A stretch of DNA of 7,545 bases from an uncultured Lachnospiraceae bacterium (GTDB lineage Bacteria > Bacillota > Clostridia > Lachnospirales > Lachnospiraceae), in contig CAMNWW010000101.1 in the NCBI GenBank assembly GCA_946566415.1, positions 1 through 7,545 of the forward strand. Reading direction: 5' to 3'. Position numbers and translations under genes: made by a program. Shown here piece after piece: positions 1 through 7,148 of this stretch. Under the pieces are notes generated by a model, which had not been told where the DNA came from, did not search any database, and saw nothing but the letters and a program-made list of their open reading frames with translations. Every line of letters starts with the position of its first letter. Within the stretch, counting starts at the first letter, position 1.

Positions 1-1204
1 GTTTGGGAAGCTGATACTTACGGATATCCCCATATCCCGAGAGCGCCAGTATCAGCAGAAGATTCTTCTGTGCGCCAAGATACGCCTCTGTCGGGTCGTG
101 CCATTCATGAACCGTATGTACTCCGCCCTCGTCTCCTCCCCGGCCGACTGTAATCGCCGGAATGCCAAGCGCAATGGGGATATTTGCGTCCGTACTCGAC
201 TCATCGCGTAGTTCCGGCGAAAGATTCAATACCTCCCCCGCTTCCCACGCGGTCCTCACGATCAGGCTGTTTTCATCCTGTACTCCCGCCGGACGTACCC
301 CCAGCAATTCAATATCCGCCGTAACCGCCTTTTTACTTTCCCAGCGGGCGTTTTCCGAAGCCACAGCTGCACAGACCGCCTGCTCCAGCTCGCCCGCCAG
401 CCTTTCCAGCTCTTCTTTGCTGTCAGAACGGATGTCCACCAGCATCTCTGCTTCCGCAGAAATCGTATTAACAGAGGTTCCGCCTTTGATAATTCCTACA
501 TTAAACGTAGTCTTGGGAAGCTTCGGAACCTTGAAATCCGCAATCCGGCTGATCGCCCTTCCCATCGCATGTATCGGATTCGGCGTTCCAAAATCTGAAA
601 AACTATGCCCTCCGGCTCCATGGAAGCATACCCTGAACCTCCGGCTTCCGGTCGCCGTATATATGATGCCCGCTGTAACGGGATTATCTATTGAAACAAA
701 TCCATCCAGCTTATTCGACTGTCCGAATATATGTTTCACGCCCCTTAGATCTCCCAGCCCTTCCTCACAGGAATTGGCGCAGAAAATGATATCTCCATTT
801 CCGTGTATCCGATTCGCAGTCATTGCCCGCGCAATGGTAAAAAGCTCCGCCACTGCCCTTGTATCGTCATTGATTCCCGGACAGGTATAGCGGTTCCCCT
901 CCCGTTTTACGGTCAGATCTGTCTCTATCGGAAATACGGTATCGGTATGCCCCGCCAGCATCAGCGCCGGACCGTCCGCACTGCCCTTTATTGTTCCGAA
1001 GACATTGTACACTTCATCCAGATGGACGTCTTCCAGTCCGATCTCTGTGAATTTCTGAAGGACATACTCCGCCTTTTCCTTTTCCTGATAAGAAGGCGCG
1101 GGAATCTGGCACATCTCCAGAAGCTCCTGAAAAGTCCTGTCGTTATCCTCTTTTATATACCGAAGCGCCTCCGACACTTCCTTTTTCTCTAATAATCTCT
1201 TCAT
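1..1204 (-). CDS. M20-family metallopeptidase (second paralogue), C-terminus cut by window edge
   Basis: This reading frame stays open from an ATG at 1204 to the window edge (401 codons, no stop), so only the extreme C-terminus should be missing. It encodes a cytoplasmic di-zinc M20 hydrolase of the kind that cleaves peptides or N-acyl amino acids. Visible M20 landmarks are GHTDT (metal His86, Asp88), INDDT (bridging Asp at 113/114), NSCEEG (catalytic Glu147, metal Glu148), SIDN (Asp173) and GVHT (His363). The lid/dimerisation domain, at about residues 185-300, carries GGHS (His200), SVNT (Asn246) and DIRS (Arg259). All expected metal and catalytic residues are present, so it should be active. 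An AGGA lies 8 bases before the ATG, 14 bases behind the upstream carrier gene, so it is the fifth gene of the operon. By eye it is roughly one third identical to the M20 protein at 4461-5624. The family is secure; the substrate (tripeptide, dipeptide, acyl amino acid or folate-type) is not. Confidence 0.92.
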   Translation of the reverse strand, partial: MKRLLEKKEVSEALRYIKEDNDRTFQELLEMCQIPAPSYQEKEKAEYVLQKFTEIGLEDVHLDEVYNVFGTIKGSADGPALMLAGHTDTVFPIETDLTVKREGNRYTCPGINDDTRAVAELFTIARAMTANRIHGNGDIIFCANSCEEGLGDLRGVKHIFGQSNKLDGFVSIDNPVTAGIIYTATGSRRFRVCFHGAGGHSFSDFGTPNPIHAMGRAISRIADFKVPKLPKTTFNVGIIKGGTSVNTISAEAEMLVDIRSDSKEELERLAGELEQAVCAAVASENARWESKKAVTADIELLGVRPAGVQDENSLIVRTAWEAGEVLNLSPELRDESSTDANIPIALGIPAITVGRGGDEGGVHTVHEWHDPTEAYLGAQKNLLLILALSGYGDIRKYQLPK

Positions 1205-1218
1205 TATAACATTCCTGC

Positions 1219-2409
1219 CTATACAAAAATTTGCGGCGCAATAATACTTGCGATAATAACAGACACAATGCTGACAGATACGACTCCGCCGATCACCATC
1301 TTCGGCACAAAATAATTCTCCATCGCAGCGATCTGCTCCGCACTGTAATCTGCGTCCGCGGTAAACGTTTTGATAGAATCCATTGCCATTACATAGGTCG
1401 CCGGATATCCGATCATCATAGTCATGCCTGTCGCAATCGCCAGATACGGACTCCACTTCAATATCTTTCCGGTCACTGCCGCGAAGATTCCCGCCGCAAT
1501 CGCTCCTAAAATCAACAACCCAACGATCGGCACCATCATACTCAGAAGATCGCTAAGCGGAAGTACAAGGAAATTCTTCATAACGCTTGCCAGACATCCT
1601 AACAAGATCAAGCCTTTTGCTCCTGCTTTGTTCAGGCCGTCTTTTTCGATAAAACCGATCTCCGTTGCAAGGAAACCTAAGATCAGTGCAAACAGTGTAC
1701 TGTTAAATCCTGTCGCTTCCGAAAGGAGCGAAGCAATGACCGCAATAAATGAGATCCGGAACAACACCACATTATTTGACAAAAATTTCTTCGGTATCTC
1801 TGGAATAAACTTGACGTTGAATTTATTCTTCTCCTTTTCTGTGACCGCACCATTTAGAAATGTTCCGCTCTTAATAAATATGGAAGCCTCTTTATTCAGG
1901 CACCAGGAAGCTATTGGAATCGCTATGATCTGCTGCACGCAGAGTATTGTTGTCACATATGCGGAAATATCACTTCTTCCCGCCGCTTCCGCTGCCTGAG
2001 ACGTGATCAATGTTGCCGGAAGCCCTCCTGCGATCGTTGCAATAGAGCTTAATCCATAAACCTTACCGAAGCAGAGCTGTCCAATCGTAAGTCCCATGAT
2101 CGTCACACCGGCCACCGCCAGCACCGATACCACAACTGTTTTCCACTCATTGACAAACTGGTTAAAGCTCAATGAAGAGCCAATATCTACAAATACCAGC
2201 AGCATGCCGTATGTCGTCAATATCATACCCAGACCGGATACATCCACCAGGTCTGACGGAAGAATATTCAGCATTGCTCCAAAGATACAGAATGCAAGTA
2301 TCGTCACGACCAATCCGGGAATTTTCCCCTTTGTCAGTATAGACATTATATCCCCAAAAGACATAATTAGCAATAGAACCATAAAAGCTATAATCGGTGT
2401 CCAAGTCAT
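1219..2409 (-). CDS. GltS-like secondary carrier (probable sodium/carboxylate or amino-acid symporter)
   Basis: A 396-residue, very hydrophobic integral membrane protein with about ten membrane segments and a polar, lysine-rich central loop (about residues 190-212, EKEKNKF...PKK). The two halves look like repeats: each carries a Gly-Pro-rich, probably re-entrant segment with a shared Pro-Ala-Thr core, GGLPAT at 128-133 and GYPAT at 334-338. The first follows a segment with FVDIGSSLSF (about 73-82). The second is followed by the C-terminal segment FVPKMVIGG...APQIF. This arrangement matches the glutamate:sodium symporter (GltS/ESS) fold, where Gly-rich hairpins occupy the same places, but the GltS GGHGT motif is not conserved, so assignment is by topology and pattern rather than clear homology. 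An AAAGGAGG lies 9 bases upstream of the ATG, 15 bases after the hydrolase stop. Together with the AEC carrier it gives this operon two unrelated-looking carriers; import of a glutamate-like or other anionic substrate, or exchange with a product, is inferred. Confidence 0.8.
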   Translation of the reverse strand: MTWTPIIAFMVLLLIMSFGDIMSILTKGKIPGLVVTILAFCIFGAMLNILPSDLVDVSGLGMILTTYGMLLVFVDIGSSLSFNQFVNEWKTVVVSVLAVAGVTIMGLTIGQLCFGKVYGLSSIATIAGGLPATLITSQAAEAAGRSDISAYVTTILCVQQIIAIPIASWCLNKEASIFIKSGTFLNGAVTEKEKNKFNVKFIPEIPKKFLSNNVVLFRISFIAVIASLLSEATGFNSTLFALILGFLATEIGFIEKDGLNKAGAKGLILLGCLASVMKNFLVLPLSDLLSMMVPIVGLLILGAIAAGIFAAVTGKILKWSPYLAIATGMTMMIGYPATYVMAMDSIKTFTADADYSAEQIAAMENYFVPKMVIGGVVSVSIVSVIIASIIAPQIFV

Positions 2410-2424
2410 TTCCTGTTTCCTCCT

Positions 2425-3525
2425 TTAATTTACTTTCCTCTCGATCCATTTACAGATAACCTCTGCAATCTCATCACTGTTTTTTTCCTGCTGCATATAA
2501 TGCCCATTTCCACAGATTCCTAAATCCGGCAGGTAAATATATTCTACCGGAACGCCCGCCTGTTTCAAAAATGCCGCTGTCAGATAGTCGTACGGTGTGT
2601 GGAAAGATGCTTCACTTGTAAGTATGGCTGTCGGTATCTTAGCCAAATTTACCAGCTTTCTCGCCGGCTCTCTCTGCAGATACCCAGAAACATGTCCTTC
2701 CTCTATTGCCGGTATGAACTCCAGCTCCATCTCGGCGGCTGTCTCGGCAGGCGGTTCGTAATTCAGCTTTACCTGGGAAATTCCCCAGTTCTGAGCTCTG
2801 CCTTCCTCGTCAAGCCAGGGTTCCAGCCCGCCGTATGTGAACGGCGGTCCTGTCGGTTCGATCGCGACTGCCGCTTTTACCAATCCAGGACAGGCGTCCC
2901 CCAGAATCCAGGTGTAAGGTCCCGCTTGGGAATGACCTATCAATATGGCTGGTCCTATCTTTTTCAAAAGTTCAATTCCCGCATCTCGGAATAAACGTTG
3001 GCATTCTGTCTGATTTACCAAGGACTCGACCTGCATGGCATACAGATTTTCCAGAACCTCATCTAGCCCTTTATCCGTCATCCTGCTGCTTTGCGGCCAC
3101 TGCGTATGCTCCTTTGCGGCGCCCAGACCTCCTTTTTCTCCTGCGAAAGAATTTCTCGCTCCTTCCAGAGGAATCGTCCACTTCTTTTCTCCCAGCTCAG
3201 AATGTGCCCCCGACCTTCCCCGGGACGGCTGATCCACAATGTAGACGATAAATCCCTTTTTTAGGAAATATTCCAGCCATCCGTCCCGTCCATCCGGCGT
3301 ACCCATCCAGCAGACGCCGCTCGCCCAGGCTCCATGGATCAAAACCAAAGGCGTCTCGTGCCGGATATCTTTCGGCACATATGCCTCCACATACATCTGC
3401 CCCTGCATTAAAGTTCCGTTGGGACCGTCCACCAATTTACCACCCACGTAGAATACTCCATGCTTATCCAGATAGTTCCATGATCTGATTGGTAAATTTT
3501 CAGGGATTTTATTCTTTTCCTCCAC
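2425..3525 (-). CDS. alpha/beta hydrolase, esterase-like, with Ser-Glu-His triad
   Basis: A 366-residue alpha/beta-hydrolase without a signal peptide, so presumably cytoplasmic. Visible core: VLIHGAW (His64-Gly65, oxyanion loop), VDQPSRGRS (about 98-105), nucleophile elbow GHSQAG (Ser199), AIEPTGPPF (Glu223) and GNGH near the C-terminus (His342). The likely triad is Ser199-Glu223-His342, with Glu in the acid position immediately after the strand that follows the elbow, as I recall for Alcaligenes esterase 713. A cap-like insert (about 110-160) separates the core parts. The start is GTG at 3525: AGGAGGTG at 3531-3538 puts GGAGG 7 bases upstream and no better start exists. The gene begins 25 bases after the AEC gene. 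It probably hydrolyses an ester (or lactone) bond of the compound handled by this operon; a peptidase or amidase activity is also possible. The fold is near certain, the substrate unknown. Confidence 0.9.
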   Translation of the reverse strand: MEEKNKIPENLPIRSWNYLDKHGVFYVGGKLVDGPNGTLMQGQMYVEAYVPKDIRHETPLVLIHGAWASGVCWMGTPDGRDGWLEYFLKKGFIVYIVDQPSRGRSGAHSELGEKKWTIPLEGARNSFAGEKGGLGAAKEHTQWPQSSRMTDKGLDEVLENLYAMQVESLVNQTECQRLFRDAGIELLKKIGPAILIGHSQAGPYTWILGDACPGLVKAAVAIEPTGPPFTYGGLEPWLDEEGRAQNWGISQVKLNYEPPAETAAEMELEFIPAIEEGHVSGYLQREPARKLVNLAKIPTAILTSEASFHTPYDYLTAAFLKQAGVPVEYIYLPDLGICGNGHYMQQEKNSDEIAEVICKWIERKVN

Positions 3526-3550
3526 GTGCTCACCTCCTTTTTTATGTTTT

Positions 3551-4468
3551 CTATCGCAATACCGTCTGCATCGTATAAATCCAGACCGGTATTGTAATCA
3601 TAGAAAAAATAGTAGAATGGACGACAGCCTCTGAACCAAACGTCCTGTCCTCTCTTTCTTTACTGACGATCACTGACGCCAGCGTGCTTCCCGGACAGCT
3701 CATACCGATCAGGCAGGCCATCCGAAGTGTGTCCGGAATCCTCAAAAACCAGATCGCCGCCATTAAAAGCGCTGGCAAAAGAATCAGTCTTACTCCAGAG
3801 AGTACATACAGCACGCGATTTCTCAAAACCGCTTTCAGATCCGCACCGGCAAAGTTGATTCCAATGATGATCAATGCCATCGGTGTCGTAAGCACACTGA
3901 ATTGATGCAACAATTTATATACATAGTCGTTCAACTGAATATTACCCAGAAACAAGATTACCATAATGACCGTCGCACAATTACACGGCGTCAAAATCGT
4001 CTTGGCGCTTAATGTCATTTTGCCTTGGAAAAGAAACATTGCCCAAGCAAAGAAGACAATATTGAATACCATCAACATCATGCCCACATAGACCGTTGCA
4101 TTCTCTCCTAGTACAAGCCCTACCATCGGGAAACCGATAAATGCTGTATTCGGCATCACCGCCATACAAGTCAGAACCGCTCTTCTTCCCCGCGGTATGT
4201 TCCTCCTTCCAAGCAAAAACCAGACGCCCGTGATTCCCACTATGTAATACGCGCCGACAATCGCACCACAATACCATATCGCAGAGCTTCCGTCTGCCAG
4301 CGGTTCAGTTCCGATGGAGGATATGAGGAGGCAGGGAATGGATACTTTCATCAGAAAATCCGTCATTCTGTCCGATACATGTGTATCCAGGATCTGCAGT
4401 TTTGTACAGATAAAGCCAGCCCCGATCACAGCCAACAGAATAAAAAGCTGGCCTGCTAACTCAATCAT
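3551..4468 (-). CDS. AEC-family transporter (auxin efflux carrier / MdcF-like)
   Basis: An integral membrane carrier of about 305 residues with ten predicted membrane segments, the usual AEC (Mem_trans) size and topology. Family signatures, numbered from the longer GTG start, are the N-terminal SIPCLLISSI (46-55), the half-site NTAFIGFPMVG (110-120, Asn plus Gly-Phe-Pro), PMALIIIGINFAG (199-211) and the C-terminal CPGSTLASVIVSKE...STIFSMITIPVWI. AEC proteins are linked to malonate, malate and other carboxylates or to export, so a role in moving an organic acid is plausible. Two starts are possible: GTG at 4477 and ATG at 4468. AAGGA at 4480-4484 is only 2 bases from the GTG but 11 from the ATG, so I prefer the ATG. 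With it the gene overlaps the end of the upstream M20 gene by 8 bases (ATGATTGA), suggesting translational coupling. Stop is TAG at 3551. Family secure, substrate and direction unknown. Confidence 0.92.
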   Translation of the reverse strand: MIELAGQLFILLAVIGAGFICTKLQILDTHVSDRMTDFLMKVSIPCLLISSIGTEPLADGSSAIWYCGAIVGAYYIVGITGVWFLLGRRNIPRGRRAVLTCMAVMPNTAFIGFPMVGLVLGENATVYVGMMLMVFNIVFFAWAMFLFQGKMTLSAKTILTPCNCATVIMVILFLGNIQLNDYVYKLLHQFSVLTTPMALIIIGINFAGADLKAVLRNRVLYVLSGVRLILLPALLMAAIWFLRIPDTLRMACLIGMSCPGSTLASVIVSKEREDRTFGSEAVVHSTIFSMITIPVWIYTMQTVLR

Positions 4469-5624
4469 TTTCTTCACCGTCCTTATCTTTTGTATATTGA
4501 AACATAAGGTCCAGAATAATTTTTACCCCTGTATTTAGGCTTTCAAGATCAACCCACTCTTCCCTCGTGTGGGCTCCTCCGCCGGTCACGGTCCCTATCG
4601 TATTGGCCAAAATCCCCAGAGACAGCGGAATATTGCTGTCTGTAGAATATGCTTTAAAATCCATCTCTTTCTCATAATATCTTTGGACGATCTCTGCGCT
4701 TCTCTTAGTAAACTCCCGCAGCTTTTCCTGATGAATCTGCCCATTTCCAGGTCGGATTCCCAGGATGTCCACGTTTATCTGCACCTTCTCATTCCTGAAC
4801 CGATCAACCGTTTCATAAAAAACCTGCTCTATCTTCTTTAAACATTCCTGGCTGGTTGAGCGAAATTCATAGAGCATATGCGCCTCTTGGGCAATCGTAT
4901 TTACGGTGGTCCCGCCTTGGATATATCCTACGTTATATGTGGTTCTTTCTTCCTGCGGCGGCTCGATCTCGTACAAAGCTTCTGTCAGAGAGCACAATAC
5001 CCTGATCGCGTTTTCCCTGCCAAAGTCCAGATAGGAATGCCCGCCCTTCGTACGCGCCGTCACTTTGAAACGATAAGAGCCTACCGCACTGCTGCAACAC
5101 TGCGGCAGATACCCGTCAAAAGAATAAAACGCACGGATTTTAGCGCCGTATTTCCGGCAAATTGTTTTACTTCCCTCCAGATTGCCAAGCCCTTCTTCAC
5201 AAGAATTGGCGACAATAACAAATCCTGCCCCAAAATGCATATCCTCTTTGAGGAGATATTTTGCAGCTATCAGTAAATTTACCAGGTTTGCGGTATCATC
5301 GCCGATTCCGGGAGCACAGAGGCGATTTCCTTCCCTTCTCATGGGCAGTGAATCCATATCAGGGAAAACAATATCCATATGCGCCATAAAGACAACCACT
5401 TCTTCATATTTGTCACAGCCGATTTCACACACCACATTTTTTGCGCCGTCTATGTAAACATGCTCTGCTCCCTGACTGATAAGCCAACTCCTGCAGAAGG
5501 TGGCTCTTTGCTCTTCATGGTGCGAAGGCGCCGGAATCCTTCCGAGACTTTCTAATAACCGAACCGACTCTTCCTTCGATCCCTCAGCATATCTCTCAAT
5601 ACTTTCGGATAATTCTTTTTTCAT
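4461..5624 (-). CDS. M20-family metallopeptidase (first gene of operon)
   Basis: A complete 387-residue di-zinc M20 hydrolase, close to the family norm, with no signal peptide. Landmarks: IPAPS (30-34), MAHMD (metal His82, Asp84), GIGDDT (bridging Asp 109/110), NSCEEG (catalytic Glu143, metal Glu144), SFDG (Asp170) and GAHT (metal His352). The inserted dimerisation domain, about residues 183-290, contains KGGHSYLDFG (His196), TTVNT (Asn242) and EFRS (Arg255). TDSNIP near residue 328 matches TDANIP in the paralogue at 1-1204. All catalytic residues are intact. ATG at 5624 is preceded by GAGGG about 7 bases upstream. It is the promoter-proximal gene, divergent from lysR, and its 3' end overlaps the AEC gene. 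Members of this family remove amino acids from peptides or N-acyl, aryl or folate conjugates; two distinct M20 proteins in one operon could act in sequence or, as in AbgA/AbgB, as one complex (inference). Confidence 0.95.
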   Translation of the reverse strand: MKKELSESIERYAEGSKEESVRLLESLGRIPAPSHHEEQRATFCRSWLISQGAEHVYIDGAKNVVCEIGCDKYEEVVVFMAHMDIVFPDMDSLPMRREGNRLCAPGIGDDTANLVNLLIAAKYLLKEDMHFGAGFVIVANSCEEGLGNLEGSKTICRKYGAKIRAFYSFDGYLPQCCSSAVGSYRFKVTARTKGGHSYLDFGRENAIRVLCSLTEALYEIEPPQEERTTYNVGYIQGGTTVNTIAQEAHMLYEFRSTSQECLKKIEQVFYETVDRFRNEKVQINVDILGIRPGNGQIHQEKLREFTKRSAEIVQRYYEKEMDFKAYSTDSNIPLSLGILANTIGTVTGGGAHTREEWVDLESLNTGVKIILDLMFQYTKDKDGEEND

Positions 5625-5657
5625 ACATTTCCCTCTCTGCCGCTATGTTCTGGTTAC

Positions 5658-5687
5658 ACTTTAGCACTTGACTGCCTTCTGCAGGAA
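5658..5687 (-). promoter_or_regulatory. candidate weak, activator-dependent promoter of the five-gene operon
   Basis: Reading leftward, a moderate -10 (TAAAGT, 5663-5658) sits about 18 bases after a very poor -35 (TTCCTG, 5687-5682). The transcript would start near 5651, about 27 bases before the M20 ATG. The perfect palindrome at 5704-5719 would then be centred about 60 bases upstream of the start, the usual place for a LysR recognition site. A weak -35 fits a promoter that needs LysR activation. Another poor alternative is TTGTGA (5725-5720) with GATAAA (5703-5698). Assignment is tentative. Confidence 0.3.
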
Positions 5688-5696
5688 ATATATAAT
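5668..5696 (+). promoter_or_regulatory. sigma-A promoter of the lysR gene
   Basis: TTGACT at 5668-5673 and a perfect TATAAT at 5691-5696 are separated by exactly 17 bases, a near-consensus housekeeping promoter reading rightward. Transcription would begin near 5703, leaving a leader of about 43 bases before the lysR ATG. The -35 begins with the TTG that would otherwise be the furthest upstream in-frame lysR start, which rules that start out. AT-rich palindromes overlap the -10 and start site, so LysR bound there would be expected to repress its own gene. Confidence 0.8.
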
Positions 5697-5719
5697 TTTT
5701 ATCAAAATTTATAAATTTT
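5691..5719. promoter_or_regulatory. overlapping AT-rich palindromes, candidate LysR operator
   Basis: AAAATTTATAAATTTT at 5704-5719 is a perfect 16-bp palindrome. It overlaps a second, imperfect dyad at 5691-5713 with arms TATAATTTTT and AAAATTTATA (one mismatch). They lie in the divergent spacer between lysR and the M20-led operon, over the lysR start site and about 80 bases upstream of the first M20 codon, where a LysR regulator typically binds to repress itself and activate the divergent operon. AT-richness makes chance palindromes likelier, so binding is inferred. Confidence 0.5.
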
Positions 5720-5745
5720 TCACAATACAAGAGGGAGATATGACC

Positions 5746-6666
5746 ATGAAATTAGAACATTTTCAGCAGGTGCTGGAAATTTCCAGAACACGTTCTTTTA
5801 GCCAGGCCGCGCGGAACCTGTACATTTCACAGCCCAGCTTAAGTTATTCGATCAAACAGCTTGAGGAAGAGATCGGACACGAGATTTTTAAGCGTTCGCC
5901 AGAAGGGGTCGCCATCACAGAATTTGGACAAGACTACATCCATCATGCGTCTATTATTTTAAAAGAATTGGATATTTTAGAAGATTACTGTCGATTTTCC
6001 CAGAAAAAGCACCGTCTGACACTGAAAGTCGTCACCCTGAATATCAACAGCGCTTCTCTGGCTTTCTCAAAGATGATCGAGAGATATGCAAATGCACCGA
6101 TTGATTTTTCTCTGCTTCATTATCTGTCCATTGACAAAGTAATAGGCCAGCTTTTATACAAACAAGCTGACCTTGGGTTGATTGGTATTATTTCGACCTA
6201 TAGGAAAAGCACGCTGGCAAAGCTACAGGCAAACCAGATTTCTTATCACAAGCTGACCTCCTCGCCGGTTTATGCGGTCGTAGGCTCTGCGAACCCATTA
6301 TTTTTCCGGGAAGGGCCGATCACTCTGAACGAGCTTCTCCCTTATCCGATCATTTTGTACGGCGACGAGGGCGAGACGCCCGACTATTCGATTCCTTACG
6401 CGCTTGGGGTTACGGAACAAATGACAAGTATTGCACGTGTAAACAGCAGTCACATGCTCTATTCCTCTGTTGAAAATACGACTGCTTTTACTCTTGCAAC
6501 TTATGGACCGAAAATCTTCCATGCTCTGTATGGAACCAGAGATCTCCGTATGCTTGAAATATCAGACAGTACGATTTTTGTCGATTATGGATGGATTAAG
6601 CCGAGAAAGCTCCCTTCTACAGATCTGGCTTCTGAATTTTTGACGTTTGTGACGGAGTTATATTAA
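5746..6666 (+). CDS. LysR-family transcriptional regulator
   Basis: A 306-residue LysR-type regulator of normal family length. The N-terminal winged helix-turn-helix is clear: MKLEHFQQVLEISRTRSFS, then AARNLYISQPSLSYSIKQLE with the recognition helix at about residues 28-40, then LF-like EIFKRSPEGVAITEFG (about 46-61). A linker helix follows (about 62-88), then a periplasmic-binding-protein-like effector domain from about residue 92 to 300. The start is ATG at 5746, because GGAG at 5734-5737 is 8 bases upstream and only 2 bases from the alternative ATG at 5740. Still earlier in-frame starts lie upstream of or within the promoter. It is divergent from the M20/carrier/hydrolase operon, the classic arrangement in which a LysR protein controls its neighbour in response to a pathway compound. 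The effector is unknown, presumably the operon's substrate or a hydrolysis product. Confidence 0.95.
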   Translation: MKLEHFQQVLEISRTRSFSQAARNLYISQPSLSYSIKQLEEEIGHEIFKRSPEGVAITEFGQDYIHHASIILKELDILEDYCRFSQKKHRLTLKVVTLNINSASLAFSKMIERYANAPIDFSLLHYLSIDKVIGQLLYKQADLGLIGIISTYRKSTLAKLQANQISYHKLTSSPVYAVVGSANPLFFREGPITLNELLPYPIILYGDEGETPDYSIPYALGVTEQMTSIARVNSSHMLYSSVENTTAFTLATYGPKIFHALYGTRDLRMLEISDSTIFVDYGWIKPRKLPSTDLASEFLTFVTELY

Positions 6667-6683
6667 TTATTTATAGGTTTTGA

Positions 6684-7148
6684 TCAAATATTTTTATATG
6701 GAGGGACATCCCGTTCACTTTTGAGTGAACATCTATAATCTGTAACTATATCCTCCAACGTAATAGATTTAAGGCTTCTGCACAGGTCTTCCTGTATTTT
6801 ATGATAGGAAATTCCCAGCACTGTATGGATGTTCCGGCCTACAGGGCAAAGCGTCGACGGCATTGGATGAATACCGATCAATTTCGACATAAAATCCGGT
6901 TCTATTGCCCTGCATATTTGATAGAGCGTTATTTCATTAAGAGGGCGGCATAGCGCAGCTCCCCCGGTTCCAAATCTGACGGAGATGATGCCTTCTTTTT
7001 TCAGGGAACTCAGGATGTTCCTGATCGTAACCGGATTTGTTCCAGTGGACAATGATAATAATTCGCTGGTAACCTTTTTCTCCTCTCCATATTCGCATAT
7101 GAAAATAAGACAATGGACTGCAACCGAACACTTCGTGCTTATATGCAT
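6684..7148 (-). CDS. Rrf2-family transcriptional regulator, YwnA-like
   Basis: A 154-residue Rrf2-type winged-helix regulator. The N-terminus MHISTKCSVAVHCLIFI is typical of the family. The helix-turn-helix spans about residues 26-50 (VTSELLSLS...NPVTIRNILSSLKKEG), the wing is SVRFGTGGAALCRPL (56-70), and ITLYQICRAIEP (73-84) begins the dimerisation helix. Residues 94-110 (HPMPSTLCPVGRNIH) match the His-Pro...Cys-Pro-x-Gly-Arg-Asn-Ile segment I associate with the YwnA subgroup. Only one Cys (101) lies in the region where IscR and NsrR carry three cluster ligands, so Fe-S binding is unlikely; Cys101 could be a redox or electrophile sensor. The ATG at 7148 has GGAGG 6 bases upstream; upstream in-frame codons would run through that site. 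It converges on lysR, with 17 bases between the stops. No clear sigma-A promoter is visible upstream. The target is unknown, likely itself and a gene beyond the right edge. Confidence 0.9.
   Translation of the reverse strand: MHISTKCSVAVHCLIFICEYGEEKKVTSELLSLSTGTNPVTIRNILSSLKKEGIISVRFGTGGAALCRPLNEITLYQICRAIEPDFMSKLIGIHPMPSTLCPVGRNIHTVLGISYHKIQEDLCRSLKSITLEDIVTDYRCSLKSERDVPPYKNI

Noticed and set aside
162..1192. Plus-strand open frames of 242 and 129 codons
   Set aside because: They lie antisense to the M20 gene, whose frame shows all catalytic motifs; the antisense products are low-complexity Ser/Ala/Leu-rich with no ribosome binding site or recognisable domain.
1231..2449. Several frames of about 90-190 codons overlapping the GltS-like carrier
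   Set aside because: They are shadows of a membrane-protein gene with a clear start, ribosome binding site and operon fit.
6667..6700. TTTGATCAAA palindrome followed by a T-rich stretch at the lysR/rrf2 junction as a bidirectional terminator
   Set aside because: The stem is only 5 A/T-rich base pairs without a real loop; too weak to call.
6713..6730. Perfect 7-bp hairpin GTTCACT-TTTG-AGTGAAC as a terminator
   Set aside because: It lies within the rrf2 coding end and has no T-run on either strand, so it is not a convincing rho-independent terminator for lysR or rrf2.
6684..7148. Iron-sulfur cluster in the Rrf2 protein
   Set aside because: The three-cysteine spacing of IscR/NsrR is absent; only Cys101 lies in the corresponding region.
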